Origin: Bacteroidota bacterium
GTDB taxonomy: Bacteria > Bacteroidota > Bacteroidia > Cytophagales > Cyclobacteriaceae
Assembly: GCA_023417785.1 (NCBI GenBank)
Contig: JAEZEH010000091.1
Coordinates: forward strand, 1 to 22,037
Length of the DNA stretch: 22,037 bases
Reading direction: 5' to 3'
Positions 7,679-14,792 of this stretch are shown in pieces. The notes below the pieces were generated by a model. It did no database searches, was not told the origin of the DNA, and saw nothing but the letters and a program-made list of their open reading frames with translations. The translations under genes were made by a program, and so were the position numbers. The first letter of the stretch is position 1. Each line of letters starts with the position of its first letter.

Positions 7679-9733
7679 ATGGCGGACAAGAAAGAGAACA
7701 ATAAACCAATACTTCCAACTAAGCCTCCCAGAGGAAATTATCAGATCTGGGTTATTCTGGCTACGGTGGCAGTAATTTTTGGTGTAATGTATTTTACATC
7801 ATCCTCGCAGCTGAAGGAGAAGGATCAGGATGAGTTAATTCAAATGGTAAGAGACGGAGATGTTAAGAGAGTTGTTCTTGTTCCAAACCGAAAATATGTG
7901 GAGGTAACCTTAACTGCCGAGGCGGTAAAAAAGCCCAAGTACGAGACTGAAATGAACCAATCTTTCGGAGTTCAGAGTACGGGCCCGCATTTTATTGTGC
8001 CGGTAGTTGACCCTGGTATTTTCAATCAGGAATTCCGTCAGTTTCGCGATTCACTGCCCGTTGACGCAAATCGCCCGGAATACAAACACGACGAACGCGA
8101 AGATTATTTTGGGGTATTCTTACAATGGGGATTCCTCTTCCTGTTGCTTTTTGGATTCTGGATGCTTATGCGTCGTATGACCGGTGGCGGTGGCCCCGGT
8201 GGACAGATCTTCAACATTGGTAAATCCAAAGCAGCCCTTTTCGATGCTGAAAACAAGGTTAAGATCACGTTCGCGGATGTGGCCGGCCTTGATGAAGCCA
8301 AGGAAGAGGTGAAAGAAATTGTCGATTTCCTGAAAAATCCTTCAAAATTCACCAAACTAGGTGGTAAGATTCCCAAAGGTGCGCTTCTCGTGGGCCCTCC
8401 GGGTACTGGTAAGACGCTTTTGGCAAAAGCCGTGGCCGGTGAGGCTGCCGTACCGTTCTTTTCGCTTTCCGGATCGGATTTCGTTGAAATGTTTGTCGGA
8501 GTGGGCGCGGCCCGTGTCCGCGATTTGTTCAAACAGGCCAAGGAAAAAGCGCCGTGTATTGTATTTATCGATGAAATAGACGCGATCGGTCGTTCCCGCG
8601 GACGGGGCCAAATGCCTGGCGCAAACGACGAACGCGAAAATACCCTTAACTCACTTCTGGTGGAGATGGACGGGTTTGCCACTGATTCAGGAGTTATTAT
8701 CCTGGCAGCGACCAACCGCCCGGATGTACTCGATTCGGCGCTGCTTCGCCCGGGTCGTTTCGACCGGCAAATCAGTATCGACAAGCCGGATATTGTGGGA
8801 CGTGAGGCGATTTTCAAAGTTCACCTGAAGCCTATCAAGCTCGACCAGACAGTCGATGCAAAGAAACTATCAGCACAAACGCCGGGTTTTGCCGGGGCTG
8901 AAATTGCGAACGTGTGTAACGAAGCCGCTCTTATCGCGGCGCGGCGTGACAAGAAAGCCGTCGATATGCAGGATTTCCAGGATGCCATTGACCGTGTGAT
9001 CGGGGGGCTGGAAAAGAAAACGAAGATCATTTCGCCGGAAGAAAAACGGATTGTAGCCTATCACGAAGCCGGTCACGCGGTTGCAGGATGGTTTCTGGAA
9101 CATGCCGATCCTCTGGTGAAAGTAAGTATCGTCCCTCGCGGTGTTGCCGCCCTGGGTTACGCACAGTACCTGCCAAAGGAACAATTCCTCTATCAGACCG
9201 AACAGATGCTGGACGAGATGTGTATGGCGTTTGGAGGAAGAGCTGCTGAAGATATCGTCTTCAACAAGATTTCAACCGGTGCGTTGAGCGACCTCGAAAG
9301 GATTACCAAAATGGCGTACAGCATGGTAACCATTTACGGTATGAACGAGCAAATCGGAAACATTTCCTTCTACGATTCCAAGGCTTCCGATTATAATTTT
9401 CAGAAGCCGTATTCGGAAGCGACCTCCGAACGAATTGATAAAGAAGTTAAGCGGATTATTGACGAATCCTATGCAAGAACGAAAGCTTTGCTGAGTCAGC
9501 ATCGCCAGCACCTTGAAGTGATTGCTAAGGAACTCCTCGAAAAAGAGATTCTTTTCCAGTCAGATCTTGAGAGATTAATCGGGAAACGTCCGTTCGAGAA
9601 ACCGACAACGTATCAGCAGTTCACAAACGGCAACGGCAAGTACGAGAAGAAACAACAGGAGAGCGAACAACCCGGTGTTGATCCTACACCCACACTGGAG
9701 GGCGATCGTCCTAGTGCACTGGGAACACCCTAA
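7679..9733 (+). CDS. ftsH: ATP-dependent zinc metalloprotease FtsH
   Basis: A 684-residue inner-membrane AAA+ protease that extracts and degrades membrane and some soluble proteins as a hexamer. Order: cytoplasmic start, first membrane helix (about 22-40), periplasmic domain, second helix (about 146-165), Gly-rich linker, AAA domain with Walker A GPPGTGKT (239-246), Walker B IVFIDEID (294-301), second region of homology with ATNRPDVLD and RPGRFDR, then the M41 domain with HEAGH (462-466) and the third zinc ligand probably D538 in TGALSDLE. All catalytic residues are present. The last 45 residues are a low-complexity Gln/Glu/Pro tail. The gene follows rsfS and ends before a strong terminator. 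In E. coli FtsH controls lipid A synthesis by degrading LpxC; here lpxH is the next gene, but in a separate unit. Confidence 0.97.
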   Translation: MADKKENNKPILPTKPPRGNYQIWVILATVAVIFGVMYFTSSSQLKEKDQDELIQMVRDGDVKRVVLVPNRKYVEVTLTAEAVKKPKYETEMNQSFGVQSTGPHFIVPVVDPGIFNQEFRQFRDSLPVDANRPEYKHDEREDYFGVFLQWGFLFLLLFGFWMLMRRMTGGGGPGGQIFNIGKSKAALFDAENKVKITFADVAGLDEAKEEVKEIVDFLKNPSKFTKLGGKIPKGALLVGPPGTGKTLLAKAVAGEAAVPFFSLSGSDFVEMFVGVGAARVRDLFKQAKEKAPCIVFIDEIDAIGRSRGRGQMPGANDERENTLNSLLVEMDGFATDSGVIILAATNRPDVLDSALLRPGRFDRQISIDKPDIVGREAIFKVHLKPIKLDQTVDAKKLSAQTPGFAGAEIANVCNEAALIAARRDKKAVDMQDFQDAIDRVIGGLEKKTKIISPEEKRIVAYHEAGHAVAGWFLEHADPLVKVSIVPRGVAALGYAQYLPKEQFLYQTEQMLDEMCMAFGGRAAEDIVFNKISTGALSDLERITKMAYSMVTIYGMNEQIGNISFYDSKASDYNFQKPYSEATSERIDKEVKRIIDESYARTKALLSQHRQHLEVIAKELLEKEILFQSDLERLIGKRPFEKPTTYQQFTNGNGKYEKKQQESEQPGVDPTPTLEGDRPSALGTP

Positions 9734-9767
9734 GCCGCCTTCGTACAACAAATCTGAAGAATTAGAT

Positions 9768-9775
9768 TAATTTTG
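9768..9775 (+). promoter_or_regulatory. candidate -7 box (TAATTTTG) upstream of lpxH
   Basis: TAATTTTG is an exact TAnnTTTG match that ends at the base before the terminator stem begins. Start of transcription a few bases downstream would fall within the left arm of the terminator, so an lpxH transcript could escape it. No clear -33 element is visible. Confidence 0.3.
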
Positions 9776-9808
9776 AACTCAGGAGTTAAGACTCCTGAGT
9801 TTTTTTTT
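9776..9808 (+). terminator. intrinsic terminator after ftsH
   Basis: AACTCAGGAG (9776-9785) pairs perfectly with CTCCTGAGTT (9792-9801) around TTAAGA, followed by seven further T (9802-9808). It is a strong rho-independent terminator 42 nt after the ftsH stop. Confidence 0.92.
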
Positions 9809-9822
9809 AGATATCGCATCAG

Positions 9823-10608
9823 ATGCTTCCATCAATCGCCCTTCCCCCCGGGAAAAAAATATTCTTTGCATCGGATTTTCATCTTGGCGTACCCGACCAT
9901 AAATCCAGCGTTGAACGCGAACGAAAGATTATCAGGTGGCTCGAAAGTATTGAAGCGGAGGCCCACACTATATTTCTCCTGGGCGACATTTTTGATTTCT
10001 GGTTCGAATACCGCCATACAGTTCCAAAAGGACATGTGCGTCTGCTCGGAAAGCTCGCGCAGCTTCGTGATACGGGTGTCTCCGTCATATTCTTCACGGG
10101 AAATCACGACATGTGGATGTTCGATTACTTCGAAAAGGAACTGGACATACCAGTGTACCGCGAGCCTCAGGTGCTCCTGTGCGGTAATCACAGGTTCATG
10201 ATCGGACACGGCGACGGGCTGGGCCCCGGGGATAAACAATATAAGTTACTCAAACGGGTTTTCAGTAGTCGTGTTTGCCAATGGCTTTTCGGATGGCTTC
10301 ATCCCAATATTGGCATCGGCATTGCTAACAGATGGTCGAGAAACAGCCGGATCAGTAACAATAAGAAGGGTGAGAAGTTCCGCGGCGAAGACAGGGAATT
10401 TCTATTGATATTCTGTCGCGAAATAGAAAAAAAGCAACACCACGACTATTACATTTTTGGACACCGGCACTTGCCTCTCAACATCAGGATCAATGACACG
10501 AGCAGGTACGTAAACTTGGGTGAATGGGTGAACTTTACGACATATGCTTCTTATGATGGAGAGTCGCTGCAACTGAAAGAATTTGACAAAAACGCAAATG
10601 CAGGTTAA
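9823..10608 (+). CDS. lpxH: UDP-2,3-diacylglucosamine diphosphatase (LpxH-type)
   Basis: A 261-residue calcineurin-like metallophosphoesterase. LpxH cleaves UDP-2,3-diacylglucosamine to lipid X and UMP, the fourth step of lipid A synthesis, at the inner face of the cytoplasmic membrane. The metal motifs are complete: SDFHLG (D18, H20), LGDIFDFWFEY (D55), TGNHDMW (N94-H95-D96), GHGDGLGPGD (H129) and FGHRH (214-216). The WFGW-like stretch QWLFGWLHPNIG (153-164) is the insertion expected at the lipid-binding cap. The length fits bacteroidal LpxH. The stop overlaps the start of the next gene by 11 nt, suggesting translational coupling. Lipid A synthesis agrees with a Gram-negative host. Confidence 0.9.
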   Translation: MLPSIALPPGKKIFFASDFHLGVPDHKSSVERERKIIRWLESIEAEAHTIFLLGDIFDFWFEYRHTVPKGHVRLLGKLAQLRDTGVSVIFFTGNHDMWMFDYFEKELDIPVYREPQVLLCGNHRFMIGHGDGLGPGDKQYKLLKRVFSSRVCQWLFGWLHPNIGIGIANRWSRNSRISNNKKGEKFRGEDREFLLIFCREIEKKQHHDYYIFGHRHLPLNIRINDTSRYVNLGEWVNFTTYASYDGESLQLKEFDKNANAG

Positions 10609-11401
10609 TATACGATTATCGATTCTTTTGATGATAGCAGCCCTGATCGCACCGGTGTTGGCTAATGCACAGTTTGAAAAGATCACAACGCTGTCGCATC
10701 CCGAGGTTTTACTAGCCGCCGTTGACCGGCCCGGTGATCTTTACATCATTTCACGCGACAGCGCGATCACCCGTTATGATTTGAATGGAAAACTCCAGCA
10801 AAGAGGAACCATGCCATTTTCGCCGGAGATTTTTGATCCTCATGACGGTTCCCGGCTTTTCGCCTTCGACATCGATACACAGCACTACCTTTATTTTACA
10901 CCTTCTTTCACTTTTCAGGAGCGACCCACCCGACCCGATTCAGTTTTTGCGATCGATCCGGTATTTGCCTGTGCTTCCGGCGACCGGGACCTGATCATTC
11001 TGGATTCAACGGACAGAAGTTTGAAAAAAATAGACCTCAAAAGACAGCGATTACTATTTGAGAGTATTCTGCCCGACAGCACGGTTAACTTCAGCACCCT
11101 AAAGAGCATTCGCGAATACCAGAACTTCATATTCATGCTGGATTCCGAAAAAGGCATTCTTATCTTCAACATGCTGGGGCGACTTTTGAAAACCATTCCC
11201 GCTGAAGGCATCGCGTATTTCAATTTCATCGGCGAAGAATTGTACTACCCTCAGGGCGAATCACTTCGTTTCTTCAATCTTTTTTCCGCGGAGACGAGAG
11301 CTATCGAACTCCCCCATCGCGCCCGTTTCGCCCTGCTAACTGATGAACGTCTGTATCTGGTGAATGAAACAACGACTGACGTCTTTTCCCTGAAACCTTG
11401 A
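10598..11401 (+). CDS. exported protein of unknown function, possible beta-propeller
   Basis: A 267-residue protein that I do not recognise. ATG 10598 begins MQVNIRLSILLMIAALIAP with a signal peptide ending near ANAQ, and overlaps the lpxH stop by 11 nt. The mature chain has repeating short strands in a pattern like propeller blades: DLYIISRDSAITRYDLNGK, RLFAFDIDTQHYLYF, DLIILDSTDRSLKKIDLK, NFIFMLDSEKGILIFNMLG and ELYYPQGESLRFFNLF. These look like four to six blades of 40-45 residues, each with an acidic turn (DLN, DST, DSE). There is no lipobox, catalytic motif or membrane anchor, so it should be soluble in the periplasm. Coupling to lpxH hints at a role linked to LPS or the outer membrane, which is inference only. 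Confidence 0.8.
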   Translation: MQVNIRLSILLMIAALIAPVLANAQFEKITTLSHPEVLLAAVDRPGDLYIISRDSAITRYDLNGKLQQRGTMPFSPEIFDPHDGSRLFAFDIDTQHYLYFTPSFTFQERPTRPDSVFAIDPVFACASGDRDLIILDSTDRSLKKIDLKRQRLLFESILPDSTVNFSTLKSIREYQNFIFMLDSEKGILIFNMLGRLLKTIPAEGIAYFNFIGEELYYPQGESLRFFNLFSAETRAIELPHRARFALLTDERLYLVNETTTDVFSLKP

Positions 11402-11421
11402 TCATCAGCACAAGGAAAAGT

Positions 11422-11492
11422 GTTCAATTTTGAACATCTTTGTACGATTCGGTCACAGACCGGATACCGAAACACCTGAATTCCAGGTTTTT
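11422..11492 (+). promoter_or_regulatory. three tandem dyads in the leader of the response-regulator gene
   Basis: The 146-nt gap holds three separate inverted repeats: GTTCAA-TT-TTGAAC (11422-11435); ATTCGGTC-ACA-GACCGGAT (11447-11465, one G-T pair); and ACCTG-AATTC-CAGGT (11474-11488) followed by four more T (11489-11492). The last could be a weak terminator for the lpxH unit; the first looks like an operator half-site pair. No clean TAnnTTTG box was found. Confidence 0.45.
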
Positions 11493-11547
11493 CCCTATTG
11501 GCATAAATTTTCCTTATCATCCTGCACTCTTAAACCTGATCCTGATT

Positions 11548-12918
11548 GTGAATACTGAAGGTGGAAAAATTTTGATGATCGACGATGACGAAGACGTACT
11601 TCTCGCGGCGAAGATGCTACTCAAGAAACAAAGTCATCACATCATCATAGAAAAGAATCCTAAAAAGATCCCGTTCCTTCTTAACAACGACACCTATGAT
11701 GTAATTCTGCTGGATATGAATTTCAGCAAGGATATCACCAGTGGTAAAGAAGGCTTTTACTGGCTCGAACAAATCCTGACGCATGACCCCGCCTCAGTAG
11801 TAATTATGATAACGGCATTCGGCGATGTAGAGATGGCCGTGCGCGCCCTGAAGGCGGGTGCCACGGACTTCATTCTTAAGCCCTGGCAAAATGAAAAACT
11901 TATCGCCACTATATCCACAGCCATAAAACTGAAGCAATCCTACAATCAGGTGGATAAACTGAAGTACGCCAAGGAGATGCTTGAAGAGCAGATCAACAAA
12001 CCCTTTGCGGATATCATCGGAAACAGTCCGGCAATCCGTGACGTTTTCGGTCTGATAGACAAAGTCGCCAGGACCGACGCGAATGTTTTGATTCTTGGAG
12101 AAAACGGAACGGGAAAGGAACTGATCGCACGCGCGATTCACCAGCGATCACTTCGAAACAACAGTAGCTTTGTTTCGGTGGATATGGGTGCGATAACGGA
12201 GACCCTATTCGAAAGTGAATTATTCGGGCACAAGAAGGGGGCCTTCACTGATGCGCGGGAAGACCGCCCCGGAAGATTTGAACTTGCCAATGGAGGCACC
12301 CTGTTTCTTGACGAAATCGGTAACCTCAGTCTTAGTCTGCAAAGCAAATTGTTGAGCGCACTTCAGTCGAGGCAGGTAACACGGGTGGGATCGAATCAAT
12401 CGCAATCTGTGGACATCCGCCTGATCTGTGCGACCAATATGCCACTGCCTAAAATGGTTCAGGAAGGAACGTTCCGACAGGATTTGCTATATCGAATCAA
12501 TACAGTTGAGATACAAGTTCCGCCTTTGTGCGACAGGGTTGAAGATATTCCGCTTTTGGCTCAGCATTATTTGAGCTACTATGCGAAAAAATATCACAAG
12601 CATGTTAGATCCATTGCCGGTGATGCGATGGATAAACTAAAGCGGTATGCGTGGCCGGGAAATATCCGGGAATTACAGCATTCTATAGAACGTGCTGTGA
12701 TAATGACTGATTCCGAATCCCTGCAGGAAAGCGATTTCCTCCTGAGTCGGACGTTGACCTCTTCGACTTCTAACCATACGTTGAATCTGGATGAAGTTGA
12801 AAAGTCGGCGATTGTAAAAGCACTACAGATGCACAATGGAAATATATCCAAAGCGGCTGATGAGTTGGGGCTCACGCGTGCCTCGTTGTATCGCCGAATG
12901 GAAAAGTATGGTATCTGA
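11548..12918 (+). CDS. sigma-54-dependent response regulator (NtrC family)
   Basis: A 456-residue activator that, when phosphorylated, hydrolyses ATP to open sigma-54 promoters. Domains: receiver (about 6-125) with acidic pair D12-D14, phospho-acceptor D56 in VILLDMNFS and K111 in LKPWQNEKL; AAA+ domain (about 155-385) with Walker A GENGTGKE (184-191), the sigma-54 contact loop GAFTDA (231-236, a known variant of GAFTGA), Walker B GGTLFLDEIG (249-258) and arginine-finger region; C-terminal Fis-type helix-turn-helix (415-456) with AADELGLTRASLYRRMEKYG. The start is taken as GTG 11548, since the receiver begins KILMIDDDED and the only later ATG would cut its first strand; open frame continues upstream to a TTG at 11440 without family-like sequence. 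The histidine kinase 90 nt downstream is its likely partner. Confidence 0.9.
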   Translation: MNTEGGKILMIDDDEDVLLAAKMLLKKQSHHIIIEKNPKKIPFLLNNDTYDVILLDMNFSKDITSGKEGFYWLEQILTHDPASVVIMITAFGDVEMAVRALKAGATDFILKPWQNEKLIATISTAIKLKQSYNQVDKLKYAKEMLEEQINKPFADIIGNSPAIRDVFGLIDKVARTDANVLILGENGTGKELIARAIHQRSLRNNSSFVSVDMGAITETLFESELFGHKKGAFTDAREDRPGRFELANGGTLFLDEIGNLSLSLQSKLLSALQSRQVTRVGSNQSQSVDIRLICATNMPLPKMVQEGTFRQDLLYRINTVEIQVPPLCDRVEDIPLLAQHYLSYYAKKYHKHVRSIAGDAMDKLKRYAWPGNIRELQHSIERAVIMTDSESLQESDFLLSRTLTSSTSNHTLNLDEVEKSAIVKALQMHNGNISKAADELGLTRASLYRRMEKYGI

Positions 12919-12924
12919 GACAGT

Positions 12925-12958
12925 TTAAACTAGCTTTCCCTGGTGAAGGATAGTTTAG
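12925..12958 (+). other. strong intergenic hairpin between regulator and kinase genes
   Basis: Starting 6 nt after the regulator stop, TTAAACTA (12925-12932) pairs with TAGTTTAG (12951-12958) and CTTTC (12934-12938) with GAAGG (12945-12949), with one G-A mismatch and a 6-nt loop: 13 base pairs including two G-U. No T run follows, so it is not a standard terminator. It may tune the ratio of kinase to regulator or, as DNA, act as a binding site. Confidence 0.55.
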
Positions 12959-13008
12959 CAGGTCAGGCCGCCTTTTGAACAAACGCTAATCAGATTATAA
13001 CTTTCTGC

Positions 13009-14355
13009 ATGGAATTTAACTGGCGGTCACCGGTTTTGCCTCGCATAGCGATGCTCTCAGTCACAACAATCCTTTTTGCATTTTTTATAGCAAAAGGAAA
13101 TGTATTCTATGCATTGATATTTCTGGCGATAAGTGTTTTTCAGGTAAAACTTCTTATCGACTACCTCGACCGATCACATCAAAGCATTGCAGCATTTCTT
13201 GATTCCATCCAGTTTGATGACTTCTCCTACTCATTTAAAACGCAGAGTGACGATCCTATCGTTATGCGTCTTCACAAAGAGCTAAACGAAGCACTTTCAA
13301 AGTTAAGGAGTGCCCGTTCAGTGAAAGACTCGGAATTCCTGTTTTACCGAAACATCGTAATGCATGTGGGTATCGGGTTGATCGTATTCCGTGAGAATGG
13401 AAAGATTGAAATATATAACAGCGCCGCGCGAAAGCTGTTGAAGGTGAGCCGGCCCGAATTTCTGAAAGACCTCAGCGAGGTCAGCGAACAACTCGTACTC
13501 GTTTTTGAAAAACTGCGAACTGGTGGCAGGGAATTACTTCGGTTGCAAATCGGCGATGAGTTTGTGCAGTTATCTATCTACGCCATTGAACTTACATTGA
13601 GAGGAGAAAATGTAAAGCTGGTATCCCTGCAAAACATTCAGAACGAACTCGATGAGAAGGAAATGGAAGCCTGGCAAAACCTGGTGCGTGTACTGACTCA
13701 TGAAATCATGAATTCCGTCACCCCGATATCATCGCTGGCGGGAATTGTCGAAGAAGAGATCAAGCCACATACGGCACAGGAGAACGGGGTAGCCCTTACG
13801 CGAGATCAGCTCAGCGATATCCACCTTTCCCTTCAGACGATAAGCAAACGAAGCGAAGGCCTTATTCAGTTCGTTAAGGAGTTTCGGAGTTTGACCAGCG
13901 TGCCGAAGCCGAAGCCCGTCAGCTTTGAGGTGCGCGAGCTCCTTGATGAATTGATTATGCTTCACCGAAAAGAAATTTCTGAAAAGAACATCGAAATAAA
14001 AGTTTCGGTCTATCCCGAGGACCTCACGCTGGCAGCAGATAAGAACATGATCGAGCAGGTACTTATCAATCTGCTAAAGAATGCGATCCAGGCGTTCGAT
14101 GACCAGGAAGCAAAGCGCATCGAGCTACGGGCATATCTTAATGAAAAATCCCGCACAATAATCTCCATAACAGACAACGGTTCAGGGATCGATCCGGAGG
14201 CCCTCGAGAAAATCTTCATTCCGTTCTTTACCACAAAAAAGAATGGTTCAGGGATCGGCCTCAGCCTTTCGCGCCAGATTATGCGACAGCATCACGGTTC
14301 CCTTACTGTGAAATCAAACGTTGGCAAGGGAACCGAGTTCTCGATGCGGTTTTAA
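13009..14355 (+). CDS. sensor histidine kinase, NtrY-like, PAS-containing
   Basis: A 448-residue inner-membrane kinase, likely partner of the sigma-54 activator just upstream. Two membrane helices (about 13-29 and 31-49) are separated by only a few residues, so there is almost no periplasmic sensing domain. A linker leads to a PAS-like domain (about 105-210, with VGIGLIVFRENGKIEIYNSAA). The HisKA region has RVLTHEIMNSVTPISSL with phospho-acceptor H231. The ATPase domain has the N box INLLKNA (N354, N358), G1 TDNGSGID (388-395), F box FIPFFTTK (403-410) and G2 NGSGIGLSLS (412-421). All catalytic parts are intact. The HEIMNSVTPI form of the H box is typical of NtrY-type kinases in Bacteroidota. 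A signal from the membrane or cytoplasm is more likely than an external one; this is inference. Confidence 0.92.
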   Translation: MEFNWRSPVLPRIAMLSVTTILFAFFIAKGNVFYALIFLAISVFQVKLLIDYLDRSHQSIAAFLDSIQFDDFSYSFKTQSDDPIVMRLHKELNEALSKLRSARSVKDSEFLFYRNIVMHVGIGLIVFRENGKIEIYNSAARKLLKVSRPEFLKDLSEVSEQLVLVFEKLRTGGRELLRLQIGDEFVQLSIYAIELTLRGENVKLVSLQNIQNELDEKEMEAWQNLVRVLTHEIMNSVTPISSLAGIVEEEIKPHTAQENGVALTRDQLSDIHLSLQTISKRSEGLIQFVKEFRSLTSVPKPKPVSFEVRELLDELIMLHRKEISEKNIEIKVSVYPEDLTLAADKNMIEQVLINLLKNAIQAFDDQEAKRIELRAYLNEKSRTIISITDNGSGIDPEALEKIFIPFFTTKKNGSGIGLSLSRQIMRQHHGSLTVKSNVGKGTEFSMRF

Positions 14356-14367
14356 CCGGCTACCAGA

Positions 14368-14399
14368 TTTGTAGAGGCCGACCTCATTTAATACATTTA
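14368..14399 (+). promoter_or_regulatory. candidate promoter of the acyl carrier protein gene
   Basis: TTTG (14368-14371) and TACATTTA (14392-14399, one mismatch to TAnnTTTG) are 20 nt apart, with the ATG 19 nt downstream. A short dyad GAGG-CCGA-CCTC (14374-14385) lies between the boxes and could be an operator. Confidence 0.35.
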
Positions 14400-14418
14400 C
14401 GCAGAATTTTCTATCACT

Positions 14419-14658
14419 ATGCAAGACGTTCCCCAGAAAGTGACCAAAATACTGACTGATAAGCTTGGTATTGCCGAAACTGAGATCACCCCCGACGCAA
14501 ATTTCGTAAAGGACCTGGGGATTGACTCGCTCGACTATGCTGAAATCGTCATGGAGTTTGAACAGAGTTTCGATATACGGATACCCGATGATGATGCCGA
14601 AAAGCTTCAGACCTTCGGACAGGCTGTGAAGTATATCGAAGACAAGGTAAAAAAATAG
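14419..14658 (+). CDS. acyl carrier protein (possible accessory paralogue)
   Basis: A 79-residue acidic four-helix carrier protein. The phosphopantetheine serine is S37 in the motif GIDSLDYAEIVMEFE, and the IPDDDAEKLQTFGQAV segment of helix III is clear. It carries growing or finished acyl chains as thioesters for fatty-acid, lipid A or special lipid synthesis. Main bacterial acpP genes usually sit beside fabF or fabG and read GADSLDTVEL; here the motif is changed to GIDSLDYAEI and no fatty-acid gene is adjacent, so it may be a second, specialised carrier. It has its own likely promoter. The next gene is a lipid kinase, which fits a lipid role. Carrier protein identity is sure; accessory status is inference without the rest of the genome. 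Confidence 0.92.
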   Translation: MQDVPQKVTKILTDKLGIAETEITPDANFVKDLGIDSLDYAEIVMEFEQSFDIRIPDDDAEKLQTFGQAVKYIEDKVKK

Positions 14659-14660
14659 TT

Positions 14661-14744
14661 GCCCCGTAATCATCGAAGACTACCTGCGCTTCCTTTGCGG
14701 GGATGTAATGAAAACGGCAAGCGTTCGTCTTGAGCGACGAAAGC
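14661..14744 (+). other. structured intergenic segment between acyl carrier and lipid kinase genes
   Basis: CCCCG (14662-14666) can pair with CGGGG (14698-14702), enclosing GAAG (14675-14678) with CTTC (14689-14692). A second hairpin, TTCGTC (14724-14729) with GACGAA (14736-14741), extends by two G-C pairs past a mismatch. The 134-nt gap contains no gene I can support. It could be a structured leader, but I match it to no riboswitch class. Confidence 0.35.
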
Positions 14745-14792
14745 CAAGGTTGGTTAAGTCTGATAAGTCTGGAGAATCCGTAACGTCTGGCC

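Noticed and set aside
8104..8817. 237-codon open frame antisense to ftsH
   Set aside because: Serine/arginine/proline-rich translation typical of the reverse strand of a conserved coding region.
11498..11513. TTGGCA followed by TTTTCC, resembling a sigma-54 promoter
   Set aside because: The -12 GC pair needed for sigma-54 is absent (CC instead), so the match is not good enough.
11440..11547. Upstream in-frame extension of the response regulator from a TTG
   Set aside because: The 36 extra residues are not family-like, precede the normal receiver start, and overlap three inverted repeats; GTG 11548 fits better.
12975..13005. TTG with TAACTTTC before the kinase gene as a promoter
   Set aside because: The spacing is right, but the last base of the box mismatches and it ends 3 nt before the ATG, leaving no room for a normal start.
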